A model generated the notes under the pieces. The model did no database searches. It was not told the DNA's origin and worked only from the letters and a program-made list of their open reading frames with translations. Positions 23,552 to 36,915 of a stretch of DNA of 64,000 bases are shown in pieces. Positions within the stretch are counted from its first letter, which is position 1. The number at the start of each line of letters is the position of its first letter. The stretch comes from Dryas octopetala (taxonomy: Eukaryota > Streptophyta > Magnoliopsida > Rosales > Rosaceae), in NCBI GenBank assembly GCA_963921425.1, contig OY992832.1, positions 1,860,001 through 1,924,000 on the forward strand, given 5' to 3'. A program made the translations under genes and the position numbers.

Positions 23552-25514
23552 TTAAGGATTTCTTAGTTTGATCTTGATTGGGAGACCCATGGATGGGTAT
23601 GGCATTGGTTGACGGGTTATTCCTTCCTCAGGGTACACCTGTGACCATTCAAACATGGTCACCAAGTTGTGGATGGTAGTGAGTACTTCCACTCTAGCAA
23701 ACTCATTTCCTATGCAAGTGTGAAGGCCTCCCCCAAATGGAATATAAGCATAGGGAGGGATTGGCTTTGATGGGTTCTCAAACCTTGATGGATCAAACTC
23801 TGTGGGTTTGTCAAATATATCTTTGTCCATGTGAGTTCCACAGGCCACCCAAAACACCTGCAGGTGCATATATGCAAAACCCAAATCAATGCTAATTCTA
23901 AATAATTAGATAATTCACAAGAAAATTAATTAAGCTGTGATTATTTGAAGATGGTGATCAAAATTCAGAAATGTTACCTGCCATCCTTTGGGAATGTCAT
24001 AACCACCATATTCAGTGTCTTTAAGTGTTTTTCTAAAGCTGCCAAACACAGGAGGGATCACCCTCATCAACTCTCGGGCAACTCTCCATGTGTATTTCAT
24101 CTTTTGTATCTCAGCCCATGTTAGCCTATCTTCGGTTCCCTCCCTCTTCCTTAAAATGTCCATTTGTTCTAAAAGCAATGAAAAAACAAAGAAATTAAGT
24201 GGGAAAGAGACACAAATTTGGCATAAGCAAAATAGTAATATATACTAGAACACCCTGACCAGATTAGCAGATTATATGATTAATTGATGTGTACAAGTAC
24301 AACCCACCTGCCAGAGTGTGATCAGCCAGAAAATATGGTTTCTCTGACATTATTATGATATGATATATATGGATAGTTACCTTCCAAGACTTTCTTGTAG
24401 ATCTCAGAGTCTGTGGACAGCTTCCATATCATAAGGCTTAGAAGAATTGCTGAAGTGTCATAACTAGCTATCATTAAGGTGACATAATTATCCATGATCA
24501 GATCATCAGAAACAGGTTGTTGATTTTCATCTCTTAATGACAGCAAGCAAGAGAACACATCACTTGTAGGGCTCAACTTCCCTTTTGAAAGCTCCTCCCT
24601 TCTTTCCTTGAGAATTGGAAAAATCTGATTGACGATCCTTGACCTGGCTCTTAGACCTCTCCAGTAAACAGTGCCAGGCAAATTAACAGGAAGGGACCAA
24701 ACTGCTTTGAAGGCTAAAGAAAAGTCATCAAACAAAACCTCCCTAGTGTGCTCATCCTTGATGCCAAAAAGGATGCTGGATGCTATGTTAAATGTTAGTT
24801 TCTTCATGGTGACCACAGCTTTTATGGTGTCTTTGTTTTCTGTTTCTCTTAGTAACATGGTCTTGATTAATCCATCCATCTGTTTGATATAGTTCTGAAG
24901 ACTTTCAGGCTTTAAGAAGCTCACCATTGCTCCCTTTACCAATCTGTACCTGCATATATGCACCATATATACATATATAACCTCATCATACTCAACCAAA
25001 AATGAAATACCAAACGTGTTATGTTGTCAAATTGTTAATCCGAAATATACATTCAAAAGAGTTCAGCAAATTATTGATAGTCTAACGACATAATATATCT
25101 AACTGTTTGGCAAAAGAATATTTGATTACAAATTGAAGGGGGCTATTACCTTGACCCTGTAAGCAAAAATATATTTTGCTTTCCAGCAATGGCTACCAGG
25201 GTGACAGGTTGCTTGGCAGCAAGAACATCATCTTCAGCCCCAAGTACAAACTTGTTACCTGCTTGGCCAATAACAATCACAGTTGGAGAACCCATCAAAC
25301 AGGTTTTGAACACTGGACCATGTTTTGATATTCTTTCTTCCAGCCATTCAGGGCCTCGATCTTGTGTCTGTGCTTGAACAAAGCTCAATGTCTCTCCTAT
25401 TAAGGGAAACCCCAGAGACCCTCCTGGGAGATTTTTGCTCTGACGTTTAAACAGAATTTTTGAGAGGAAGAAAGCTACAGTTAAAGTGATTGCAATCACT
25501 GCAATGAAAGCCAT
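23552..25514 (-). CDS. Cytochrome P450, CYP85 clan (CYP716/CYP728-like)
   Basis: Exons 25514-25150, 24949-24381, 24168-23978 and 23857-23552 encode 476 aa, a normal length. Residues 1-20 form a membrane anchor, followed by the hinge NLPGGSLGFPLIGET, which is typical of CYP85-clan enzymes. ExxR is in ARELMR, and the heme loop FGGGLHTC ends at Cys423, with His in the Arg position as in several CYP85-clan families. The I-helix reads IASYDTSA, with Ser in place of the usual Gly next to the Asp-Thr pair. CYP716 members oxidise triterpenes such as beta-amyrin; the substrate here cannot be told. In databases such proteins are often labelled taxadiene 5-alpha-hydroxylase-like, which should not be taken literally. 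The start at 25514 is preferred over an upstream in-frame ATG at 25577 because it gives a clean anchor. Confidence 0.86.
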
Positions 25515-26321
25515 GTTTGAATAATACAGAGTGACAATTAACCCAACTACATAAATATACATCCATGGCCGGCACAAAACTTGAAAATGCCTAGGAATTA
25601 GGAATTAAAACTGAGATGAAGGTGACAAATTGCAAGTGATATGGCAAATATTATAATCAAGCAACAAAAGTAAACGATAACACAAAAGCCTACAAAAATA
25701 TTGGTGAGCTCATCATGCCGGCCATATATAGTTGGTTATAGAGGTGTGACTGGCTGTGATAGACATGTAAGTATCCCAAGCATATACTTGTAAGTATATA
25801 AGTGATATTTATATTTTACTATGTATGTGGGAATAACCATTGGATCTATAGACACATAAGTGGTAGCTCTCTCCATCTTATGATTTTATTTTTATTTATT
25901 TTTTATGAATTCTAAAACTATGGAAGGTATGTGATGTAGACTAGGAAGTGTGTCCAATGAATATCAACCTGTTCACCAATGGACATAATCATGTTCTTGT
26001 CAGCTCCGCTAACTATGGGGCTGAGAATGAACTCATCAACTTTAGTTTCAGAGACATTGATATGGGGCTTATTTTTATGCATTACAAATTCAAAATTTTG
26101 TCAGTGCCACATGGATAATGCCTAAAATTACATGGTAGTATTGACATGGCTGTCACTTGAGCAAAAATGTCTGCAAATATACTATGTTAGAAAAAAGTGG
26201 GTTTCAGTTTTGTCACGTCATTATTTAATCTCATAATATGTTATTATTTAATCTCATAACAATGAAATATAAGAATCAATTTATACAAATTGAAAGTTAT
26301 AATTTGCTCTATTTTTTATGA
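25515..26321. other. Intergenic, upstream of the minus-strand P450
   Basis: AT-rich, no gene seen. Divergent promoters of the P450 (-) and the bZIP gene (+) must lie between 25515 and 26755. Confidence 0.5.
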
Positions 26322-26518
26322 ATAATGCTATACTTACCACATTTCTTATACCACATTCTTATACCATCTCACGTGTCATTACTTTATTGAACAGAGTTTT
26401 TCTTTTTCTTTTTGGGTTTTTATTTTTATTTTTTAGTATCCAATGTATGAATGCCATGTAAGTTGCCACATAAGGTGGTATGAAATTATGGTATAAAAAT
26501 GTGGTATATCTAGCAGTA
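26322..26518. mobile_element. Fold-back MITE upstream of the bZIP gene
   Basis: The left arm contains atacttaccacatttcttat and taccatctcacgtgtca. The right arm, reverse-complemented, contains atataccacatttttat and taccaccttatgtggca. The arms are about 55 bp each and pair over most of their length. No coding capacity. It ends about 240 bp before the bZIP ATG. Confidence 0.75.
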
Positions 26519-26755
26519 CTGATTTTTTATTCCACATACAAGGATTTGGTTGCTATTAAGATAACATTACTTTAAAAAAAAAAAAGATTACGATTTTTTT
26601 TTGCAAAGAGGGAAGAATGGAAAGAAAAGAAAAAGAAATTAAAAAGAAAAACAGAAGAGAGTGAATGAATAATTCCTCGTGTCAAAGGAGCTGCGAAACA
26701 CATGGCCACATGGGGGTGAGGGTGAGGGTGAGGAGGGACGCACAAAGCCACAAGA

Positions 26756-29131
<2,376 letters not shown>

Positions 29132-30464
29132 CTTAAACTGGCTGCTGAGCTGCTGACCTTCTGACTTGTCCCCGGAACGCTGTCTGGTAGATTGTTTATA
29201 GATTGACATCCAATCACTTAGAGAGGATGCTCTATATTTATTTCATTATTTATTACATTTGTGTTAAGAATTCATTCTTAATTGTGTATTCTTAGGGCTG
29301 TTCCCCAAAAAGGGGAATGGAAGGTCACTCCCATGGAAGTGGGATGTTCCTCAATATTGAATTTTTTGTCTATGGGGAGCTTTAAAATGTAGGAATGTAA
29401 GGTCATTCCCATGGAAGTGGTTATGCTTTCATTATAGCATTCTCTTCCTTTTTATTTTCTTTATTTAATACCTTGTAAACTTTGTGCACTACTGTGATTG
29501 TTTTATCTCAATTTTGGAATGCCATGCATCTTTTAACTCCTGCTCCTTTGTAGAATCTTGTTCTATATTTTTCAAGAGTGATAACCTCTTCGGATTAGGC
29601 AGTGTGGCCCCAACAGGATAATGCTAGGCCTACAAGTATTTGGCCATGTGGGGTGTACAGTATATATTCAGTCACAGCATGTGCTTGTCATATGAAAAAT
29701 ATGGACATGACTACATGAGAGAGACTTGTGCCCATCTTTCTATCTCTATAGGCAAATAAAAGTAGAAAGCTTAGGAGTTCGGACTTAGCACTAATCGCGC
29801 CTGTAATTAAGTGATTTGATGGCAATTGTTTATGCATCCTCCTTCTCTGACTTCTCTCATTAATTTACAAATACATCCTACGTGTACAATTCTCTCATTA
29901 ATTCACATCATGTGAGAGGCGTATTGTTTTGGAAGAAGCATTGTTTATAATTTTCCCTGCTACTTGAGTCATTTGGGGATCACATTCATAATTATTAAAT
30001 GTGATCCCCAAATACAAAACCATAGAAATGATTAAATTAATTATAATCATTTTGTAATCGTATATAAAAGGGGAGCATTTTATTCTGATAGTAGTTCATA
30101 ATTTGGATTACATACGATTCATACAAACAATATGATCCCCAAGAACCACAAAAGCATTGTGCTAATTTAAACATATGACGCTTCTCTAGCTAGCTTCCCG
30201 GAAGCTTTATTCTCATTCTCCTACTTAAGAGTTAAGACTCTGCAATATTACTTCAATGGATTCAGCTTACCCTGAAAAGAATTTGCATCAAAATATAATT
30301 AGTAGCTAGCCATGTAAACTTAGAGGAAAAAATTGGTAAAAGTAAAAATTCTTATGTGCAACAAGTGTACACAACGTTCTTTTTTCAATAACTGATCACG
30401 TGACTTAATTGTGAGAGATACAAAGTGTTATATACATTCGTAATATGCAAGAGTTTTCGGTATG
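29132..30464. other. 3' UTR of the bZIP gene and intergenic spacer
   Basis: Contains two similar blocks in the likely 3' UTR (ggtca(c/t)tcccatggaagtgg near 29322 and 29401) and a perfect inverted repeat with 16-bp arms at 29971-30013. No other gene seen. Confidence 0.5.
29971..30013. repeat. Perfect inverted repeat, 16-bp arms
   Basis: Arms atttggggatcacatt (29971-29986) and aatgtgatccccaaat (29998-30013) are exact reverse complements around an 11-bp loop. Confidence 0.95.
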
Positions 30465-30827
30465 TTAAGCGTACTCAGAGCAGTTAGTAGATGGATAAAC
30501 TTTGTAGGGACAAGGAGAGCCACAAAGATCGCCAAGCGTGTTGATACGGTCATAGTCAATCCCAGGGATCCTTGCAGCCCCTTGTTGGATGCAAGTGCAG
30601 GCAGTTCTGCGGTCCTCTGTGGTATTTTGGGCAGCATTGAGGCTCTTTATGCCGGCACAACAATCTGGAGGCACGATCCCTCCAAATACACCAAAGGGGA
30701 TGCATGGAGTCAGCAAGGTTGTCACCTGACCGCAAGTTACGGTTGCATTGATGACATAAGGAGCAGTCACTACCATGCATACTAGTACCGCCATGAATGC
30801 TACCTCACACACTGCAAACCTGGCCAT
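30465..30827 (-). CDS. Non-specific lipid-transfer protein, type 1
   Basis: A single exon of 120 aa. Residues 1 to about 27 form a hydrophobic signal peptide, so the protein is secreted to the wall or cuticle. The mature part has the type 1 spacing C-x9-C-x13-CC-x19-CxC-x22-C-x13-C, which builds the four-disulfide helical fold with a lipid tunnel. Members carry fatty acids and phospholipids, act in cutin deposition and defence, and in Rosaceae fruits include the Pru p 3 allergens; this copy is a diverged relative, not Pru p 3 itself. An extra ninth cysteine lies in GSPCPYK between Cys7 and Cys8, where relatives usually have a hydrophobic residue. A TATA box sits 67-76 bp before the ATG. There is no intron near the 3' end, unlike some family members. 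Confidence 0.9.
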   Translation of the reverse strand: MARFAVCEVAFMAVLVCMVVTAPYVINATVTCGQVTTLLTPCIPFGVFGGIVPPDCCAGIKSLNAAQNTTEDRRTACTCIQQGAARIPGIDYDRINTLGDLCGSPCPYKVYPSTNCSEYA

Positions 30828-30893
30828 AGCTACCTAGCTGCTACTCTTTTCCTTTGCTTTAGGTTTGGGCGCAGAAACACACATGTTTTTGGC

Positions 30894-30903
30894 CTTTATA
30901 TAG
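30894..30903 (-). promoter_or_regulatory. TATA box of the lipid-transfer protein gene
   Basis: The minus strand reads ctatataaag, a strong TATA match, placing transcription start near 30865 and leaving a short leader to the ATG at 30827. Confidence 0.75.
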
Positions 30904-32309
30904 AGTACCAATTGGCAAGGAAGAGTGTGATGAGCCAAGTGGAGGGTCTTGGTCCTCCCTCTACGGAATATGACAAGTGGCATAACACAAAACAAAACAA
31001 AACAAAACATGTGTTAGCTTCGTATACACTACTGAATTATCAATAATGTTTGAATCCTTACTAGTACCCACAATTTGACTCCTAAATCATGACATATATA
31101 ACTATTAAGAGAAAAAAAAAATAATGTGTCAAATTGTAATTGGCTAGTAACGAAAAATGATTAGAATCAAGCATTTTTCTTGATTTATTCACGTATAGCT
31201 TAAATTTTTAGGTCCAATAATTGTGCGATTGGGTATCCGATTGGGTTTTAAGAGTACTAGGAGTATAATTGTCTGTTAGTAGTTAGTCATAGGGCTGCTG
31301 GGGGAATTCAGCAATTTTCCGAGTACGTAGCAATGGCCCAAGGAAATTGTTGGAAAAAATAAAATTCAAAGGGTCCCGAGCCTTCTTGTGGAAAAGGGTT
31401 CCTTGAGTGAGTTGGTTGTGGAACTTGATCAATCGATCGATCGGGAGTTCGGGACACATTATTGTATAAATGACAAATTAAGGACATGAGCTAGAGATCA
31501 ATCCAACTTTAATTTTTCATACAGTGAAATGAAGCTTCCATGCATATCTCTCCCACGGTCCCACCACCTTGTTCGATTCTCTAACTCTCAGTTGATGACC
31601 ACCATACATATATGTAATGTGTACAACCACATATACAATGTATGTTTGTGTGTGTGTCTAATCAATTTTATATTAATTCAAACTTGGTTTTGTTGGCATT
31701 TGCTAATTACATGCGTGTCCACTACTCCACTTCCACGCAAAAACCCAAGATTCTGAGATATAAATTATAATAAGATCCTCTAAGGTCATTTTGAAATCTA
31801 ATCGAAGATAACAATTTAGAGAATAATTTGCTGTGACAGGGCAGACTTGTGTAACAGTAAAGAGAGAAAGAGAGAAGGAGAGGAGAGAGAGAAAGGGATA
31901 CCCCAGCTGTATCTCGCACACATGTAAGTCCCTCTCAACAATTTAATCAGATGGCCCATGTTTGAGGTGAGTGTGCTGAATTGTAACCTCCAAAGTAGAA
32001 AACTAAACCACAGTTAGTGGGTTACCACGTTTTCTATATGAACAGTTGGTATCATTTCATTATGCTTAAATTTAAGCCATTTTGTCAATCTAAGTTGACC
32101 CACATGTACATACAGCATTCATAGGAACATATACACAGATATTACTCAAAAAATCCTACTCCTGTAAGCTGATAAAGAAAACTACAAAAATTACCTTTCA
32201 ACCACATCCTCCTGTTGTTGTAGATATCATGCTAAGGCTAAGGTAAACTACAGCTCTAATATGCTAATAGATGAACAAAATACAAGTGGCAGACTATTCA
32301 CAGGTGTCT
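30904..32309. other. Intergenic region
   Basis: No gene seen. Contains an (AAAAC)n run at about 30987-31009, a palindromic atcgatcgatcg stretch near 31432-31443 and a purine-rich AG stretch at about 31858-31898. Confidence 0.5.
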
Positions 32310-35300
32310 CTATCTCGTCATATTTCTCCACTTGTCCTTCAAATCAACCTGAAAATAGTAACCTGTCTTAAAATTGTTACAGAATAAATTAATGTATAAA
32401 GCCAAAAACCATTGCAAATAGTACACAATTAGGGTACCTCAGTTCTCTCTTCAAATATATCGCGGTGGTGATTTAGAATGAACTTCCAATTTCCTTTACC
32501 ATACCTGCATTAGAAAGGACTACAACAATGAGAACTTAAAAACCCACAATTCAAACAATACCAAAGAGAGCTAGTAAGTTGTAAGATAGAAGCATGATAG
32601 CTAGTAAGTTGTAAGGACACATAATTCTCCCCAAACCAAAGAAATTTTTTCTTTAAAGACATGGGAAACAAAAAGGCCCCTTTCACAAGAAGAAGCTGGA
32701 GATTAAGGATGCAAATAATTCTTTGCCGTATAAGAACAAGCACGTACGTCTGCACAGCCTGCCTTAAGGTGTCTTCTTCCCATAAGCTCCATCTCTTAAC
32801 TTTTCTCCTCTTAGATAATCTGTTATTCTCATACTTCTTCAATGGAGAAACAGCATGCCTTTTTGGGCTAGGTAGGTGAAGCCTGCTGGCATCTTTCGTT
32901 GTTCCTTCATGTGACATATCTACTGAGTCATCCCACTGTAAAAACAAATCTCAACATGAATAAACAAATTTATAAGCAAACAGAACCACAAAATTTTGGG
33001 AGGAAATCAATAGAACAAACAACTGAAGAAAATTGCTATCACCAGAGCACCTCATGGATTCAGCATAAAATTTACTAGGAGTCTGTTATGTTCCCCTTGC
33101 CAAAAAAAAGAAGGAATATGAAGATGCATATACAACACAAATTAACTAACAGAAAAACATGAACATAACTACCTCATAAGTATAACAAACAACACAGATC
33201 AAAATCCATTCACAACATAATATTGGCCCCATGCACAACGTAGTAACTTGAATGGAGCCATCAGATTAGAACAGAAAAACTTGAACATAACTACCTCAAA
33301 AGTACGGGCAGTACTATTACGTTGCATCAAGCTAGGTAGAGGAACATTAGAAGATGGATTTCCAAGATTGGCATTGTCATTTTGAACAGACTCAGTGCCC
33401 TTTCCCTTGTCTACAGAAGGAATTGGTGCATCATTTTCTGTTCCACTGGGTTGGGGAACATCATTCTGATGACTGGAGGACAGATTTCCAAGATTGGCAT
33501 TGTCAGTTTGAACAGGCTCAGTGCCCTTTCCCTTGTCCACAGACGGATTTGGTGCATCATTTTTTTTCCCACTAGGTTGGGGAACATCATTCTGATGAGT
33601 GGAGGACAGATTTCCAATATTATCATGATTGGATTGATCAGGCTCAGTGCTCTTCTCAACAGATGGATGCGCTGCACCTACATCTTTTCTACTTACATGA
33701 CTCACAGATTTCATTACCAAATCAGATCTTAGAGTTTCAGCCACATGCAAAGACCCAGGAAGTGGGTCTGTGACTACTTCTTGTAGCTCCAAACCACTAG
33801 TAGATTTAAGTGCTTCTTGCACTTTGCTAACTTCAGGGGTAGACACGGAATCATATTTGCTATCTGATGCGTCAGTGCCCAAATCTTCAGCATCCCTAAT
33901 CTTAACTGGTCCTCTAGTGCGTCTATGAAAAGCAAGATGCTTGCGTCTCAGCCCCACATTCCTCTGAATTTCTACAAGAAATAAAAAGGAAGAATAAAAA
34001 AACTGACATAGTAATTTAAAATCCAAGCCTGTGCAATAACTAAGCAAAATTACTATACAGGTGCATACATGATTTTCAATTACACAGGGTTGAGAGTTTG
34101 ATATAAGAGAGAAAGAGCTCTATATCACTAAACAAATCAGAAACAGATTATGCACTTGAAAAAATAAAAGATAGCAATAAGTTTGGCAACAAGGACAAAA
34201 ACTGGGAAACATTCGAGATGGTTAAAACCAAAAAACTGAGATAAAACAATACAGAGCACCCTCTCAACATCATTGGGCATAAACAAATGTCCCTGAAACT
34301 AACTCTATCTCTGATAATGAAAAAAAGTACCTTTATCCTTCGTTGCATGTTTAAAACTGAGACTCAATTCCCCATTCGCACTAGGCAAAGCCAAAGCTCT
34401 CTCATTCACTTCACCACACACATGATCAACACCGTTTATTTCTGCCCTATTCGTGAATCCAGCATCCATTTCAACCAAATCACTTGAACACAAGCCCTGG
34501 TTCGCATTAGGCGGCGAGCTCCCTGCCCCCACTTCCTGCAATCGGACCCCAGGACCCAATTCAGGACCATAACTCACATTAGCCCCATTCACAATTTGCG
34601 CCTCCAATTCACACCCATCATCCAAACTAGTCTCGGTTGTCATTTGCTCCACCGTTTCAGACCCATCACCCACATTAGTCTCATTTGTCATTTGCGCTTT
34701 CAATTCAGACCCATCACCCACATTAGTCTCATTTATCATTTGCGCCTTCAATTCAAACCCATCACCCACGTTAGCCCCGTTCTCTGACTGTGGCTCGAAT
34801 CCAGAACCATTAGTCTCATTAGCCATTTGCCCCTCCAATTCAGACCCAGCACCCATATTAGCCCCATTTTCCATTTGCACCTCCAATTCAGACTTATCAC
34901 CTGTATTATCCCCATTAGCCATTTGCGCCTCCAATTTAGACCCATCATCACCCACATTAGTCTCATTTGTCATTTGCACCTCCAATTCAGACCCATCATC
35001 CACAGTATCCCCATTCTCTGTTTGTGGCTCGAATTCAGACCCATCACCCACATTATCCCCATTTTCCGTTTGTGGCTCGAATTCAGACCCATCACCCACA
35101 TTAGTCTCATTCGCCATTTCCGCCTCCAATTCAGACCTCTCACCCACATTAGCCCCACTCGCCATTTGCACCTCCAATTCAATTCCACCACCCACATTGG
35201 CCTCATTCGCCGCTGCAACCTGATCTCCTTCCAAGTCACAAACTTCCTTGGGCATGCTCAATCTAACAGCCCAAGTAATAAAGGGAGGACCCATTAGCGC

Positions 35301-35843
35301 CAAAGCTTCCTTCAAATAAACCGCAACCAATCTCAGCGCATCGTTCCTCGTGTTCATGCTCGATAACTTCTTCGACACGCTCAAATCCCAAACCGCCGCC
35401 TCGACCTCGTCCCTTCTTTGCATCAACTCGGCCGTGACCAGCTCGCTCTTCTTGGACCCTTCCAACAGCGCAACCCTCTCTCTACAAATCCGATCCACGG
35501 CCTCTAAGTACTTCCCGCTGGGCTTCCCCATGTCTGCCACAAGGAACTTGACCGTACAATCGGTGGCCACGGCGCAGTACGCGGCTTTCATGGAGTCGGT
35601 GGTGGCAATGCCATGGCTGAGGTCCAAATCTTCAATGGCTTCCAACGTTTCGAGGATGGTTTCAGAGACCGAAGCGTCGTAGACCTCGCACTCGATCGTT
35701 CGGAGGAGTACGGTCTTCCTCAAGCGCCAGTCTTGGCTCGAAAACGGTGCAACTGCGAGGACCCTCTTGGCCACGCACTCATTCTCGCGGTCTCGGACAA
35801 GGAGCTCGAGGATCCAACGCGAAGCGTCGGCGTCTGAGTCCAT
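32310..35843 (-). CDS. TRFL-like: TRF-like protein with C-terminal telobox Myb domain
   Basis: Exons 35843-34331, 33971-33295, 32935-32748, 32504-32438 and 32348-32310 encode 827 aa. Residues 1 to about 205 are a helical N-terminal domain seen in plant TRF-like proteins. Residues about 214-432 are a degenerate 16-residue repeat of the type NGDNVGDGSEFEPQTE, about a dozen copies, strongly acidic. Exon 2 carries a 42-residue repeat (NLGNLSSSHQNDVPQPSG and following) in two full copies and a part. The extreme C-terminus is a Myb/SANT domain with W779, W799 and the telobox VDLKDKWRN at 816-824, the helix that reads TTTAGGG in telomere proteins. It ends three residues later, without the C-terminal extension that many plant TRFL proteins need for telomeric DNA binding. 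The first ATG is at 35843; a TTG just upstream is not used. Telomere binding is inferred. Confidence 0.88.
33356..33640 (-). repeat. 126-bp in-frame coding repeat
   Basis: tccaagattg starts at 33361 and 33487, and a diverged unit begins at 33613, exactly 126 bp apart. It encodes the 42-residue repeat in exon 2 of the TRF-like gene. Confidence 0.92.
34550..35205 (-). repeat. About 48-bp in-frame coding repeat array
   Basis: Roughly a dozen units related to cattcagacccatcacccac (plus strand) encode the acidic 16-residue repeat of the TRF-like protein. Units vary in sequence, and some are shortened or lengthened by whole codons, so the frame is kept. Confidence 0.9.
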
Positions 35844-36431
35844 CAATATGATTTTTGAAGCCTAATTTGTGAGAAAGGCATGGAGCCTCAAAGATTGAAA
35901 GTTAGGGTTTTGAAGCGCGTTACTTTTCCTTATTTCAAAATTAGGGGTTTTGAAAATTTGAAGTGAAATTGGGGTTAACATATACAGAAGACGTTAGGGT
36001 TTAGGATTTTGAAAGGACAACCATGATCGTCGTAGAAAGGCTCAAACGACGAACGGACGCTCTGAACTTCGAATTTCGGGCTATATGTGATGATGGTGGA
36101 CGAAGATTAACGTCTATGATCTTTAAATTAGGTGGGCCGACCCGAATCGCATTACAGCCCAAATTAGCACAGGTTGAGAACCGACTCAGAAAATAGGTTT
36201 GCATGTTTGGCAATGGTTTGAAGATCTAAAGTGCTTTCAAATACAGTGACCCAAAAAAAAAAAAGTCCTTTCAAATACACAAAATTCTTTCCGGTAAATT
36301 TGTAAAAAAGTATTTTTTTTATAATTAAAAAAAAACTTTTTAGTACTTTTCAAAGAAGCACAAAAAGCCTTTTAAAGTACATTAGCATGAAATATTTTGA
36401 TTTTAGTCCATTTCTATATATATATAAATAG
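35844..36431 (-). promoter_or_regulatory. Leader and promoter of the TRF-like gene with two teloboxes
   Basis: On the minus strand AAACCCTAA occurs at 35910-35902 and again at 36002-35994. Such teloboxes are bound by TRB-type Myb proteins and are frequent near starts of plant growth and ribosomal genes. No separate gene is seen. Confidence 0.6.
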
Positions 36432-36579
36432 AATTTATTTTTGCTCACCACCATGATGAGCATTACCACCATGGTGGGTGGATGATATGTTACATGACTA
36501 TCTTTTTGTAACGTGTATCACTCATTCATCATGATAGTAATACTCACCACCACTTTTTTGTAGTGAGCAAAAATGAATT
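36432..36579. mobile_element. Short fold-back MITE
   Basis: Left end aatttatttttgctcac and right end gtgagcaaaaatgaatt match at 16 of 17 positions as inverted repeats. Internal blocks around caccaccatgatgag and ctcatca/atgatgag also pair. 148 bp, no coding capacity. Confidence 0.75.
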
Positions 36580-36777
36580 ATATATGAATATACAATATAT
36601 CTAACAAAAGTGTTACCAGCAAAAAAGCTACCCAACAAAATGTTTTTTACAAAAGCACTCAAACATGTATTTAGTATTTAGATTTTTAATTTTGCTCACA
36701 ACTTTTAGTATTATAACTCATTTAAAAAATTATTACGCTATTATATTATAAACTAAATATGTATAATTGTAAGTCAT

Positions 36778-36915
36778 TAAGGGTTAGCTCAACTGGTAAA
36801 AATAACTGAATAAGTAGTGTAATGAATTAGGATTAAACTAGCTTTGGGTGTAGAATTTAAGTTCTCCCAATGTGACAAAAAAATTAAGTGTGATTGTAAT
36901 TTATTACAAACAATT
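36778..36915 (+). repeat. Possible tRNA-derived SINE remnant
   Basis: ggttagctcaactggtaaa matches an RNA polymerase III A-box (TRGCNNAGYNGG), while the downstream gaatttaagttctccc is only a weak B-box. Ends are not clear. Confidence 0.35.

Noticed and set aside
34596-35297. Plus-strand open frames across the TRF-like gene, up to 156 codons, repetitive
   Set aside because: They are antisense shadows of the 48-bp coding repeat of the minus-strand exon, which has conserved domains on both sides and proper splice phases.
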